This document shows positions 57,043 through 64,000 of a stretch of DNA of 64,000 nt, piece after piece (the stretch's first letter is position 1; each line of letters begins with the position of its first letter). The DNA is taken from contig CAWDGV010000021.1 of the NCBI GenBank assembly GCA_963801985.1, positions 1 to 64,000 on the forward strand, given 5' to 3'. Under the pieces are notes generated by a model that worked only from the letters and a program-made list of their open reading frames with translations, did no database searches and was not told the DNA's origin. Made by a program: the position numbers and the translations under genes. The stretch comes from JABDQZ01 sp963801985 (lineage in GTDB: Bacteria > Pseudomonadota > Gammaproteobacteria > Chromatiales > Chromatiaceae).

Positions 57043-57063
57043 GACAGCTTCTCATAAGCTGTC
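57043..57063. other. Short hairpin at the acyltransferase truncation point
   Basis: GACAGCTT (57043-57050) with AAGCTGTC (57056-57063) and a CTCAT loop, 37 bases beyond the truncated start. No T-run follows. It may be an old terminator or a rearrangement scar. Confidence 0.3.
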
Positions 57064-57271
57064 GTTCAAGAGTATCACCCTGGAAGGCAGGTTCAGGTCG
57101 GAAGCAGAGGTTGCCTTAATTTCTCTTGTTGGCAGGGACCGCTGATGATCGGCCAGTTGTTACTTCAAGAGGGTTCTAATAAAAGCCAATATCGGTATTG
57201 CATAAATCCTGAATATCTCCGAACCAATCTTCTTCTATACTGTTCAAAAAAATAATAAAAGGAACACTTGC

Positions 57272-57553
57272 ATGAACAATAAAGAAACCGATAAAGGCAT
57301 CATTGCTTTACTGATGAAAACATTCGAGGAAGAAATGCTGCCTCGTGCTCTAGAGATTAAAAAAAGACTTGATATCGGAGAACTTCTTTCTGAGGCTGAT
57401 CTTATATTTATAGACCGGGCATTAGAAAGTTCAGATGAAATTTCACGACTAGCTCAAAAGTATCCGGAATATCAAAAGCTCTATTCTCAAAGAGCATCAC
57501 TTTGTCGAGAAATTACTGAAAAGGCATTAGTAAATGAAAAAAATCGTGGTTAA
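57272..57553 (+). CDS. Small hypothetical helical protein, 93 residues
   Basis: ATG 57272 with AAAGGAAC upstream. The product is highly charged and helical throughout (LMKTFEEEMLPRALEIKKRLD, RALESSDEISRLAQKYPEY), with no membrane or signal segments. It may be a small cytoplasmic helical-bundle protein. No family recognised. Confidence 0.55.
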   Translation: MNNKETDKGIIALLMKTFEEEMLPRALEIKKRLDIGELLSEADLIFIDRALESSDEISRLAQKYPEYQKLYSQRASLCREITEKALVNEKNRG

Positions 57554-58223
57554 TGTAGATCACTCTGAACTCCAACAGACAATTCTGAATAGTCGGACTT
57601 GATCAAATATGACAAAGCGGTCATTGTTCCAGCAAACGTGACCTACTTAAACTGCTGAACATCAGTCATTGTGTAGAATTTGTACAATAGTCCGGTGTCT
57701 GTCCATAGCTGCCAGTCGTATAGGCGAATTGCTGTATGAGCGAGTGAGTGCTTTTCAGCCAGGCTGTGTAAAAACACATTTTTGCTCCAGTCTTCCTGTT
57801 TTTCTACCTATTTTCATTTCGAGAGGTCAAAATACTGCCTGTGACAGTAATTTGTTTTCCATACCCAGGTCTTCAGATTAATATTCAAATCAGCATGTAA
57901 AGCCAATATGAGGGCTGCACAAGACAAGAAATGCAGACTTACGCCTGCATTTGACCTTCTCCCCAAAGGGATACCACTCTCTGTGAGAGAAAGTTAATGC
58001 CTGTCAATTCCAATTGTGATGGGTGTTGTACAAGTATCAGACGAACAGCAATCACTCACAGGGAAATCCTTAAAAGGGATGATATTTTTCTGATTATGCT
58101 CTTATTTTAATTTAGAGCAAAGTGTCAGCTCTTTCACGTGGTTCCTAAAAACAAATCAATATCCCAGATATAGTCATTCAGGAAAATCTTCAGCAAAGAG
58201 GGTGTGTGAAAATATATTTACAT
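57554..58223. other. 670-base intergenic region
   Basis: No convincing gene. One perfect hairpin occurs: AAATGCAG (57929-57936) with CTGCATTT (57945-57952) and an 8-base loop. The arsR promoter lies at the right end. Confidence 0.45.
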
Positions 58224-58255
58224 TTTGATATATGCTGTTTATGATATATATCAAA
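58224..58255. promoter_or_regulatory. ArsR operator candidate
   Basis: TTTGATATAT (58224-58233) and ATATATCAAA (58246-58255) form a perfect 10-bp inverted repeat with a 12-base spacer. It ends on the first base of a possible arsR start codon. ArsR repressors bind such AT-rich dyads. Confidence 0.65.
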
Positions 58256-58533
58256 TGAAGAATATGAATCCAGAATCCATTCTTAGTGCGTTGGATAATT
58301 CCACGAGATTACGTTGTGTTCTGTTGCTAATGGAACATGGTGAATTATGTGTTTGTGAGCTTACCCATGTCATCGGTGCTGCTCAGCCAAACATGTCCCG
58401 AAATCTAGGGCAATTACGCGAAGCAGGGCTTGTGACTGATCGGCGTGAAGGTCAGTGGATTTATTACCAGATTAATCCTGACCTTCCTGATTGGGTACTC
58501 AGTTTAATTGAGGCTACGAAAATCAGGGGCTGA
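58255..58533 (+). CDS. arsR: ArsR-family metalloregulatory repressor
   Basis: 92 residues from ATG 58255; ATG 58264 is also possible and would leave the operator untranslated. A winged helix with the arsenic-binding motif ELCVCEL (two Cys near residues 32-34), followed by AAQPNMSRNLGQLREAGLV and a wing with DRREGQWIYYQI. Arsenite binding releases it from DNA. It controls the downstream arsenic genes and itself. Confidence 0.88.
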   Translation: MKNMNPESILSALDNSTRLRCVLLLMEHGELCVCELTHVIGAAQPNMSRNLGQLREAGLVTDRREGQWIYYQINPDLPDWVLSLIEATKIRG

Positions 58534-58830
58534 GACGCTTGAGCCTTACCAGTCAGATAAAAAAGTTCTGACCTGCATGCCTGGACGACCAGGCGCTAAT
58601 CGCTGCGCCTAGCAAAAGCGCTTTAGAAGGCATTGACTGATGAGCGCACAGTGTGAAGTGACGGCCAAACAAGCTAACCGGTACAGCGATGGTTTTTTGA
58701 GCGTTATCTGACGCTATAAGTAGGTTTGTGTATTGTTTCTGGTATAGCACTTGGACATTTCTTCCAGATTTAATTCCAACATAAAACTTATATGCAGCTT
58801 GAATCTTCAATCCAATAAGGAGAAGCCAAC
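58534..58830. other. 297-base gap inside the arsenic cluster
   Basis: I see no gene. GC-rich short dyads (CTGGACGACCAG near 58580, GGCGCTAATCGCTGCGCC near 58591) suggest RNA structure or remnants of a lost gene. A second promoter for the following genes may be here. Confidence 0.4.
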
Positions 58831-59070
58831 ATGAAGAACATTAAAGTGCTGGGCTCTGGTTGTAAAAACTGTGAAACCACGGCCAACCTGATCAAGATTG
58901 CAGCAGAACAGGCTGGTATCGAGATAGAACTGGAAAAGGTCACTGACATAGCGCAGATCATGGCATTTGGTGTGATGTCGACACCCGGTGTTGTTGTCGA
59001 TGGTGAGGTAGTACATGCCGGTGGATTGCCTGGGCCTGACCTGGTTCGTCAATGGGTAACTAAAGACTGA
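58831..59070 (+). CDS. Small thioredoxin-like redox protein (TM0996/MTH895 type)
   Basis: 79 residues from ATG 58831 with AAGGAGAAG upstream. An active-site GCKNCE (CxxC) near residue 10, a thioredoxin-like fold and the cis-Pro region MSTPGVVVDG. Such mini-thioredoxins often accompany ars genes and permeases of the DUF318 family. They probably supply electrons or shuttle thiol-bound arsenic. Followed by the phosphatase gene at 16 bases. Confidence 0.85.
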   Translation: MKNIKVLGSGCKNCETTANLIKIAAEQAGIEIELEKVTDIAQIMAFGVMSTPGVVVDGEVVHAGGLPGPDLVRQWVTKD

Positions 59071-59086
59071 TGAAGGAGAACTGGAA

Positions 59087-59590
59087 TTGACTACACACCC
59101 CTTTGATATTTTGGATTTGCCAGATAGCGGGCGCTTTATTTTTACACCTTGTCCAGGCACAAAAGGTGTAGATTTGGCTTCATCAATTACTCAACTCAAA
59201 CAAGCCGGTGCTGATGGCATTATTACGATGATGTCTGATGAGGAACTGGCCAAGTTTGAAGTTTCTGATCTACCGGAAGTCGTCAAACAAAACGATATGA
59301 CCTGGTTTCAGTTTCCTGTTGAAGATGATGCGGCTCCGGATGAGAAATTTGCACAAGCCTGGCAATCCCGAAAATCCGAAGTGTTATCCATGATCAAGCA
59401 AGGACAGTGTATCACTATTCACTGCCGTGGAGGTTCTGGCCGAACCGGTTTCATGGCAGCCGTGATTTTGCGTGAACTTGGCATGAATGAAGAACAGTCA
59501 ACTGAGCTGGTGAAAAGTCTGCGTCCCAACTCACTAAAGCTGTCAGCGCACACTGAATATCTTGCTAAACATTACGACAGTAAATCTTAA
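59087..59590 (+). CDS. Dual-specificity-type protein phosphatase (CDKN3-like) in the arsenic operon
   Basis: 167 residues from TTG 59087, with AAGGAGAACTGG upstream. The cysteine phosphatase signature HCRGGSGRTGFMA is at about residues 106-118, and a general-acid Asp may be in VEDDAAPDE near 83. Related genes recur beside gapdh and arsJ in proteobacteria. Its substrate is unknown; it might act on a phospho- or arseno-metabolite, or on a protein. It is 13 bases before gapdh. Confidence 0.82.
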   Translation: MTTHPFDILDLPDSGRFIFTPCPGTKGVDLASSITQLKQAGADGIITMMSDEELAKFEVSDLPEVVKQNDMTWFQFPVEDDAAPDEKFAQAWQSRKSEVLSMIKQGQCITIHCRGGSGRTGFMAAVILRELGMNEEQSTELVKSLRPNSLKLSAHTEYLAKHYDSKS

Positions 59591-59603
59591 AGGAGTTAGA
59601 AAA

Positions 59604-60605
59604 ATGACGATTAAAGTCGGAATCAATGGATTTGGCCGCATGGGGCGTTTGGGCTTAAGAGCCGGTTGGGACTTATTAGCCTTTGATATTGCCAGTATTA
59701 ATGAAATCAGTACCGATGCTAAGGGTTCTGCCCATTTATTAAAATTCGATTCTGTACATGGTACATGGGAAAACGAAGTTGATGCTGAAGATGATGCCAT
59801 AGTTATAGAAAGTAAAAAAATTAAATACACATCCAACGAAGCTATTACCGATGCTGATTGGTCTGATTGTGACATTGTCATTGAGGCAACTGGAAAACAT
59901 CATAAAAAGCCGGAAAAGCTGAAGGCTTATTTCGATCAAGGTGTAAAGAAGGTTATTGTTGCCGCGCCGACTGAAGGTGCACTTAATATCGTTTACGGTA
60001 TCAATCATGACCAGTATGATCCTGCAACACATGATTGATCACAGCCGCTTCCTGTACCACTAATTGCCTGGCTCCTGTTGTTAAGGTGATGCATGAAAAA
60101 GTCGGTATCAAGCATGGTTGCATGACAACCATCCACGATATTACCAATACCCAGACGATCGTCGATAAGGGGCACAAGGATTTGCGCCGTGCGCGTGCCT
60201 GTGGCCAGTCACTGATACCTACGACAACGGGTTCAGCAAAGGCGATCACCAAGATATTTCCTGAGCTTGCTGGGAAACTGAACGGTCATGCTGTGCGTAT
60301 GCCGTTGCTAAATGCTTCGTTGACAGATTTTGTATTTGAAGCTTCTCGTTCTGTTACCGCCGAAGAGATCAATGGTTATTTTAAAGAAGCTGCTAGAAGG
60401 CGAATTGAAAGGTATACTGGGTTATGAAGAACGACCCCTAGTGTCGGTGGATTACCTGAATGATCCTCGTTCATCGATTGTCGATGCGCTTTCAACCATG
60501 GTGATCAACGATACCCAGGTAAAAATTTATGCCTGGTACGACAATGAATGGGGTTACGTCAATCGCATGATGGATATTGTTGCTATGGTTGCTAAGAGCC
60601 TGTAA
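59604..60605 (+). CDS. gap: Glyceraldehyde-3-phosphate dehydrogenase of the arsenate pathway, two compensating frameshifts
   Basis: ATG 59604 with AAAGGAGTTAG upstream. The frame is lost at about 60036 (one T missing before GATCACAGCC) and regained at about 60396 (one A too many before GAAGGCGAA). With both corrected the protein has 333 residues: INGFGRMGR at the NAD site, the catalytic TAASCTTNCLAP, and a C-terminal DNEWGYVNRM. In arsJ operons this GAPDH forms 1-arseno-3-phosphoglycerate from arsenate and glyceraldehyde 3-phosphate. Both indels fall in simple runs, so the gene is probably intact. Confidence 0.9.
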
Positions 60606-60612
60606 CAGCAAT

Positions 60613-61835
60613 ATGGAAAACTCGATTCGCAATTACCTGATTGTTACCGGGGGCTACTGGGCCTTCACCATCACCGATGGTGCTATTCGCATGCTAGTGG
60701 TGTTGTATTTCCACCTGTTGGGATATTCGCCGTTTGAAGTGGCGATGCTGTTCCTGTTTTACGAGTTCTTCGGCATTGTCACTAACCTGGTTGGTGGCTG
60801 GTTGGGTGCTCGCATCGGACTGAATCTGACGATGAATATTGGCATGGCGATGCAAGTAGTCGCATTGGCAATGCTGACTGTACCGGATGCGTGGCTATCT
60901 GTGGCTTATGTGATGGGTGCACAGGCACTTTCAGGCATCGCCAAGGATTTGAACAAGATGTCGGCCAAAGCCTCGGTCAAACTGATCGCCGGTAACGGAG
61001 GCGAGTCAAAACTCTTTAAATGGGTGGCTATGCTAACAGGTTCGAAAAACGCCCTTAAAGGCGTAGGGTTTTTCATCGGTGCTGCACTGCTGGAATGGCT
61101 TGGGTTCCGGGGGGCACTGTTCGTATTGGCAGGCACGTTGTTTGTTGTGCTGCTCATCACTGCCGTGATGCTGCCTTCGGGTGTCGGCAAGATGAAATCC
61201 AAGCCGAAGTTCACACAGGTATTTTCCAAGGTGTCTGCAATCAACTGGTTGTCTGCTGCTCGCTTTTTCCTGTTTGGCTCGCGCGATGTCTGGTTTGTTG
61301 TGGCCTACCAGTATTCCTAGTTGAAGTGGCTGGTTGGTCAGTGACTAGCGTGGGTACATTCATGGCGATCTGGGTCATCGGCTATGGCTTTGTGCAGGCA
61401 TTAGCACCAAAACTAATACGTCAAAGTCATCACGGACAGGGACCAGGTGGAGGAACTGCAAGACTCTGGGCTTTTATTCTGGCGTTGTTCCCAGGTGGTA
61501 TTGTCATCGCAATGCAGCAGGGCTGGTCAAATGAAACTGTATTGGTCATTGGTTTGATCTTGTTTGGTATTGTCTTCGCAATTAATTCTGCTGTGCATTC
61601 CTACCTGATACTGGCGTACTCAGACAATGACAAGGTATCGATGAGCGTCGGCTTTTACTACATGGCCAATGCCGGTGGCCGTTTGGCTGGTACGGTCTTG
61701 TCTGGCCTGGTTTACCAGACACTGGGACTTGAAGGCTGCCTATGGTTGTCATCAGGGTTTGTGTTGACTGCTGCCGTTCTCTCTTTTGCACTTCCTCCAG
61801 TCAAATCTAACTCTGAAGAACAGGCTAGTGTTTGA
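60613..61835 (+). CDS. arsJ: ArsJ, MFS-type organoarsenical exporter, one frameshift
   Basis: ATG 60613, 7 bases after the gapdh stop. 1223 bases, one short of 408 codons. At about 61303 one C is missing (GTGGCCTACC for GTGGCCCTACC), and restoring it joins RDVWFVVA to LPVFLVEVAGWSV. About 11-12 membrane helices and MFS-type loops. ArsJ exports 1-arseno-3-phosphoglycerate, which then breaks down to arsenate outside, giving arsenate resistance without reduction. The stop overlaps the next start by 8 bases. Confidence 0.9.
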
Positions 61836-62799
61836 TCAACTCGCTAGCCTGATTGTTTACCAGTGGATGGCGTTATCACCAGACAGTCATCTAGGTGCCG
61901 CTGTGCATTTCTTTATCATGGATGTGGCCAAGATTTTTGTCATGCTAGTGATCATTATCTATGTGATGGGGCTGTTGCGTGCCTTGTTATCACCTGAAAA
62001 AGTGCGTGACTATGTACGAAATCGACCCGACTGGCAGGCACGTAGCATGGCCGTTGGTTTGGGAGCTGTTACACCGTTTTGTTCCTGTTCTTCAGTGCCA
62101 TTATTTATTGGCTTTGTCGAAGCTGGTATTCCTCTGGGGGTTACTTTTTCTTTTTTGATAGCTTCGCCAATGATTAATGAGGTTGCCGTAGTGATCCTCG
62201 TAGGTATTCTGGGCTGGAAACTCACCTTGCTTTATGTTCTGGCAGGTCTCGTTGTCGCTTGGTTTGGCGGACTTGCTATGCAGGCTTTCAAGCCAGAACG
62301 CTGGGTGGAAGACTATGTTTGGAAAATCCAGATGGGGCAGGCAAACTTGCCAGAACCGGATAAATCATTGGCCAGCAGGCATCGTTTTGCTATGGCTGAA
62401 GTCAAAGAGATCGTCGGCCGTATCTGGAAATGGGTAATTGCTGGTATTGGGATTGGTGCCTTATTTCATGGCTATGTGCCGGATCAATGGGTCGTTGATC
62501 ACCTGGCCTCGGGAAACTGGTATGACGTGCCACTGGCGGTAATAATGGGTGTTCCATTGTATTCAAATGCTACGGGTATCATCCCTGTGGCAGAAGCCAT
62601 GTTAGGCAAGGGTGTGGCTATTGGTACCACGCTGGCCCTGATGATGAGTGTGGCGGCACTTTCATTGCCGGAAATGCTGATACTTCGGAAAGTTATCCAA
62701 TGGAAAGCATTGGTGCTCTTTGCCAGTGTACTCACAGTTGCTTTTATTTTGGTTGGCTGGCTATTCAATTTAACTCAAGCGAATGTCAGCTTTCAGTAA
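61828..62799 (+). CDS. ArsP/DUF318-family permease
   Basis: 323 residues from GTG 61828, overlapping arsJ; ATG 61867 is an alternative. About eight membrane helices in two halves. The motif TPFCSCSSVPLFIGF near residue 78 is characteristic of the family, with a matching GVPLYSNATGIIPV in the second half. ArsP exports trivalent organoarsenicals; other relatives (SO_0444-like) move divalent metals. Position after arsJ favours an arsenic role. Confidence 0.85.
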   Translation: MFDQLASLIVYQWMALSPDSHLGAAVHFFIMDVAKIFVMLVIIIYVMGLLRALLSPEKVRDYVRNRPDWQARSMAVGLGAVTPFCSCSSVPLFIGFVEAGIPLGVTFSFLIASPMINEVAVVILVGILGWKLTLLYVLAGLVVAWFGGLAMQAFKPERWVEDYVWKIQMGQANLPEPDKSLASRHRFAMAEVKEIVGRIWKWVIAGIGIGALFHGYVPDQWVVDHLASGNWYDVPLAVIMGVPLYSNATGIIPVAEAMLGKGVAIGTTLALMMSVAALSLPEMLILRKVIQWKALVLFASVLTVAFILVGWLFNLTQANVSFQ

Positions 62800-63255
62800 G
62801 CAACGCAGATAAATATTCTATTTATTGATAGTCAACTTTGGTAGCAAAGCGGCCGTCTAGAGTCTTCTCAACCCCGGTTTATGGTGACTGCTTTGTACAT
62901 ATTGCTGCCGGTCATGAGTATCAAAGTTGATTATATTGACTGGCTGCAATAGTCGAGTTGCTGACGCTCAGCTTGGTTGCTCAGGATTGAGTCAACGACA
63001 GTTAATACCAAAACTCAGACACTCAGATTGATGGATTGAGCGACTGCTAAGGGAAAGCTGGAGTTCACTTGAGAGTTCTGGAAGAGGGCAAATGCTGAAA
63101 AGCCAACATTGAACTCATGCTTCCATTCGCAAATAAACATTGAGTTACTAGGTCTTTATTGTGACCTATTTCGTCTAGATTATTTAGAATGTTTACATGG
63201 GTAATTTCTAATAAACCCTGTCAAGGTTAGGTAATCAAAAAGTAAAAGGTGCACA
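62800..63255. other. 456-base intergenic region
   Basis: No gene seen. TCAACTTTG (62832-62840) and CAAAGTTGA (about 62922-62930) form a long-range inverted repeat of 9 bp. The promoter for the TAXI gene should be near the right end. Confidence 0.4.
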
Positions 63256-64000
63256 ATGTCATTCTTACGTAATACTCTTTTAAGTTTATTCATGGTAGTT
63301 TCGATTTTTCACCCGGTTCAGGCTACAGATCGGCTACCAATTATTTTGGGCACGGCAACTTCAGGTGGCGGATTTGAACTTTATGGTGGCGTTCTGGCTG
63401 AAGAAGTCAACAAAGTTGCTCCAAATCTAAACCTTCTTGCTCGCAATACAAAAGGGAGTCGCCAAAATATCCCACTTCTTGAACAAGGCACACTGGATGT
63501 TGCGCTTGTGGCTTCCCTACCTGCACGCGAAGCTTTTGAGGGGATTAAACGAGAGAAGCCAACAGATCTTAAAATTATTACAGCGATATACCCAACTTTC
63601 GGTGCTTTTGCAGTTAAGGGTGATAGTCCTGCCAAAACCTATTCGGATTTAATTGGACAAAAAGTTTCTTGGGGTACACGTTCTTCTGGTCTTACGCTCC
63701 TAAGCCAGTATATAAATGAAGCTTTAGGGCTTGATCGAGACAAAGATTTTGATGCGGTCTATCTTGAGCGTGCTGGTCAAGGTGCATCAATGGTATTGAA
63801 TAATGAGGTTGCTGCTCAATGGGGAGGTGGTGTCGGTTGGCCTAATTTCACCAAGATAATGAATGCAGGCGGTAAAATGCTAGGCCTATCGCAAGATCAA
63901 ATCAAAAAAGTAAATGCCAAATTTCCATTTCTTTTGCCCATGGAAATTCCGGCAGACTCTTACCCTGGTCAGAAAACTGTGTTGAATACCGTAGGCTCAT
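63256..64000 (+). CDS. TAXI-family TRAP transporter solute-binding receptor (runs off window)
   Basis: ATG 63256 opens 248 codons without a stop to the window end. A signal peptide covers about residues 1-23 (cleavage likely after VQA, before TDR). The start of the mature protein, LGTATSGGGFELYGG, and the motifs TKGSRQNIPLLEQGTLDVALV and SWGTRSSGLTLL are typical of TAXI receptors. They deliver acidic solutes to TRAP membrane subunits, which would be expected downstream of the window. Ligand unknown. Confidence 0.85.
   Translation, partial: MSFLRNTLLSLFMVVSIFHPVQATDRLPIILGTATSGGGFELYGGVLAEEVNKVAPNLNLLARNTKGSRQNIPLLEQGTLDVALVASLPAREAFEGIKREKPTDLKIITAIYPTFGAFAVKGDSPAKTYSDLIGQKVSWGTRSSGLTLLSQYINEALGLDRDKDFDAVYLERAGQGASMVLNNEVAAQWGGGVGWPNFTKIMNAGGKMLGLSQDQIKKVNAKFPFLLPMEIPADSYPGQKTVLNTVGS

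Noticed and set aside
57007..57271. Transposase remnant beside the truncated acyltransferase
   Set aside because: A 34-codon frame is open there, but it shows no transposase motif and there are no terminal inverted repeats or target duplications.
57669..57881. 70-codon forward frame in the gap before arsR
   Set aside because: Composition is not protein-like, and there is no ribosome-binding site or recognised motif.

Overview
The window looks like a chromosome segment of a salt-adapted, probably methylotrophic gammaproteobacterium. The best pointer is the gene order sucrose-phosphate synthase, sucrose-phosphatase, fructokinase, amylosucrase (48.2-54.1 kb), which is typical of Methylophaga-like and other halotolerant methylotrophs. 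No 16S rRNA or complete tRNA is present, so this placement is an inference.

Layout. (1) 1-8.7 kb: an AT-rich accessory island, heavily interrupted by frameshifts. It holds a NADAR-domain fragment, a WYL-domain regulator, an SLOG/DUF2493 nucleotide-binding protein, a tandem pair of unknown paralogues, a DUF2779-type nuclease-like protein and several unknowns. Six 15-bp palindromes of the form CGACA-N5-TGTCG sit in the promoter regions, which suggests one regulon. A 20-nt match to the 3' end of an initiator-tRNA gene at about 8.9 kb may mark the island's attachment site. (2) 9.8-32.7 kb: a large sensory block with three diguanylate cyclase/phosphodiesterase genes and an EAL response regulator, three large histidine kinases (one with a canonical LOV blue-light domain), a HisKA_2 kinase next to an ANTAR antiterminator, two hemerythrins and two CZB zinc-binding proteins. 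(3) 33-40.2 kb: HipBA, a cold-shock/DUF1294 fusion, a YjfB-like peptide, LutABC lactate oxidation genes and a SIMPL protein. (4) 40.3-48.1 kb: a divergent MarR regulator and a tightly coupled operon of FN3 membrane protein, N-carbamoyl amino-acid hydrolase, cysteine hydrolase, Na+/solute symporter, aspartate-carbamoyltransferase-like enzyme and asparagine synthetase-like enzyme. (5) 48.2-54.1 kb: the sucrose osmolyte cluster. (6) 54.3-57.6 kb: foreign-looking DNA, with a GC-rich CaCA exchanger flanked by integron-cassette-like ends and a truncated AT-rich acyltransferase. (7) 58.2-62.8 kb: an arsenic operon (arsR, thioredoxin-like, phosphatase, gapdh, arsJ, ArsP-like permease). (8) The window ends inside a TAXI-type TRAP solute receptor.

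The most interesting system is region 4. The carbamoyltransferase keeps the carbamoyl-phosphate-binding motifs but lacks the aspartate-recognition residues. It is coupled to an amidotransferase, N-carbamoyl/amide hydrolases and an Na+ symporter, directly upstream of sucrose synthesis. I propose that it makes, imports and recycles a carbamoylated amino-acid amide osmolyte, for example N-alpha-carbamoyl-L-glutamine 1-amide, a solute reported from a halophilic Ectothiorhodospira. This is inference. The island regulon is the second candidate.

Caution on sequence quality: at least eight conserved genes outside the island carry a net single-base frameshift, mostly at short homopolymers. These are probably assembly errors. 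In the island the density of breaks is far higher, so true decay, poor local quality or both may apply there.
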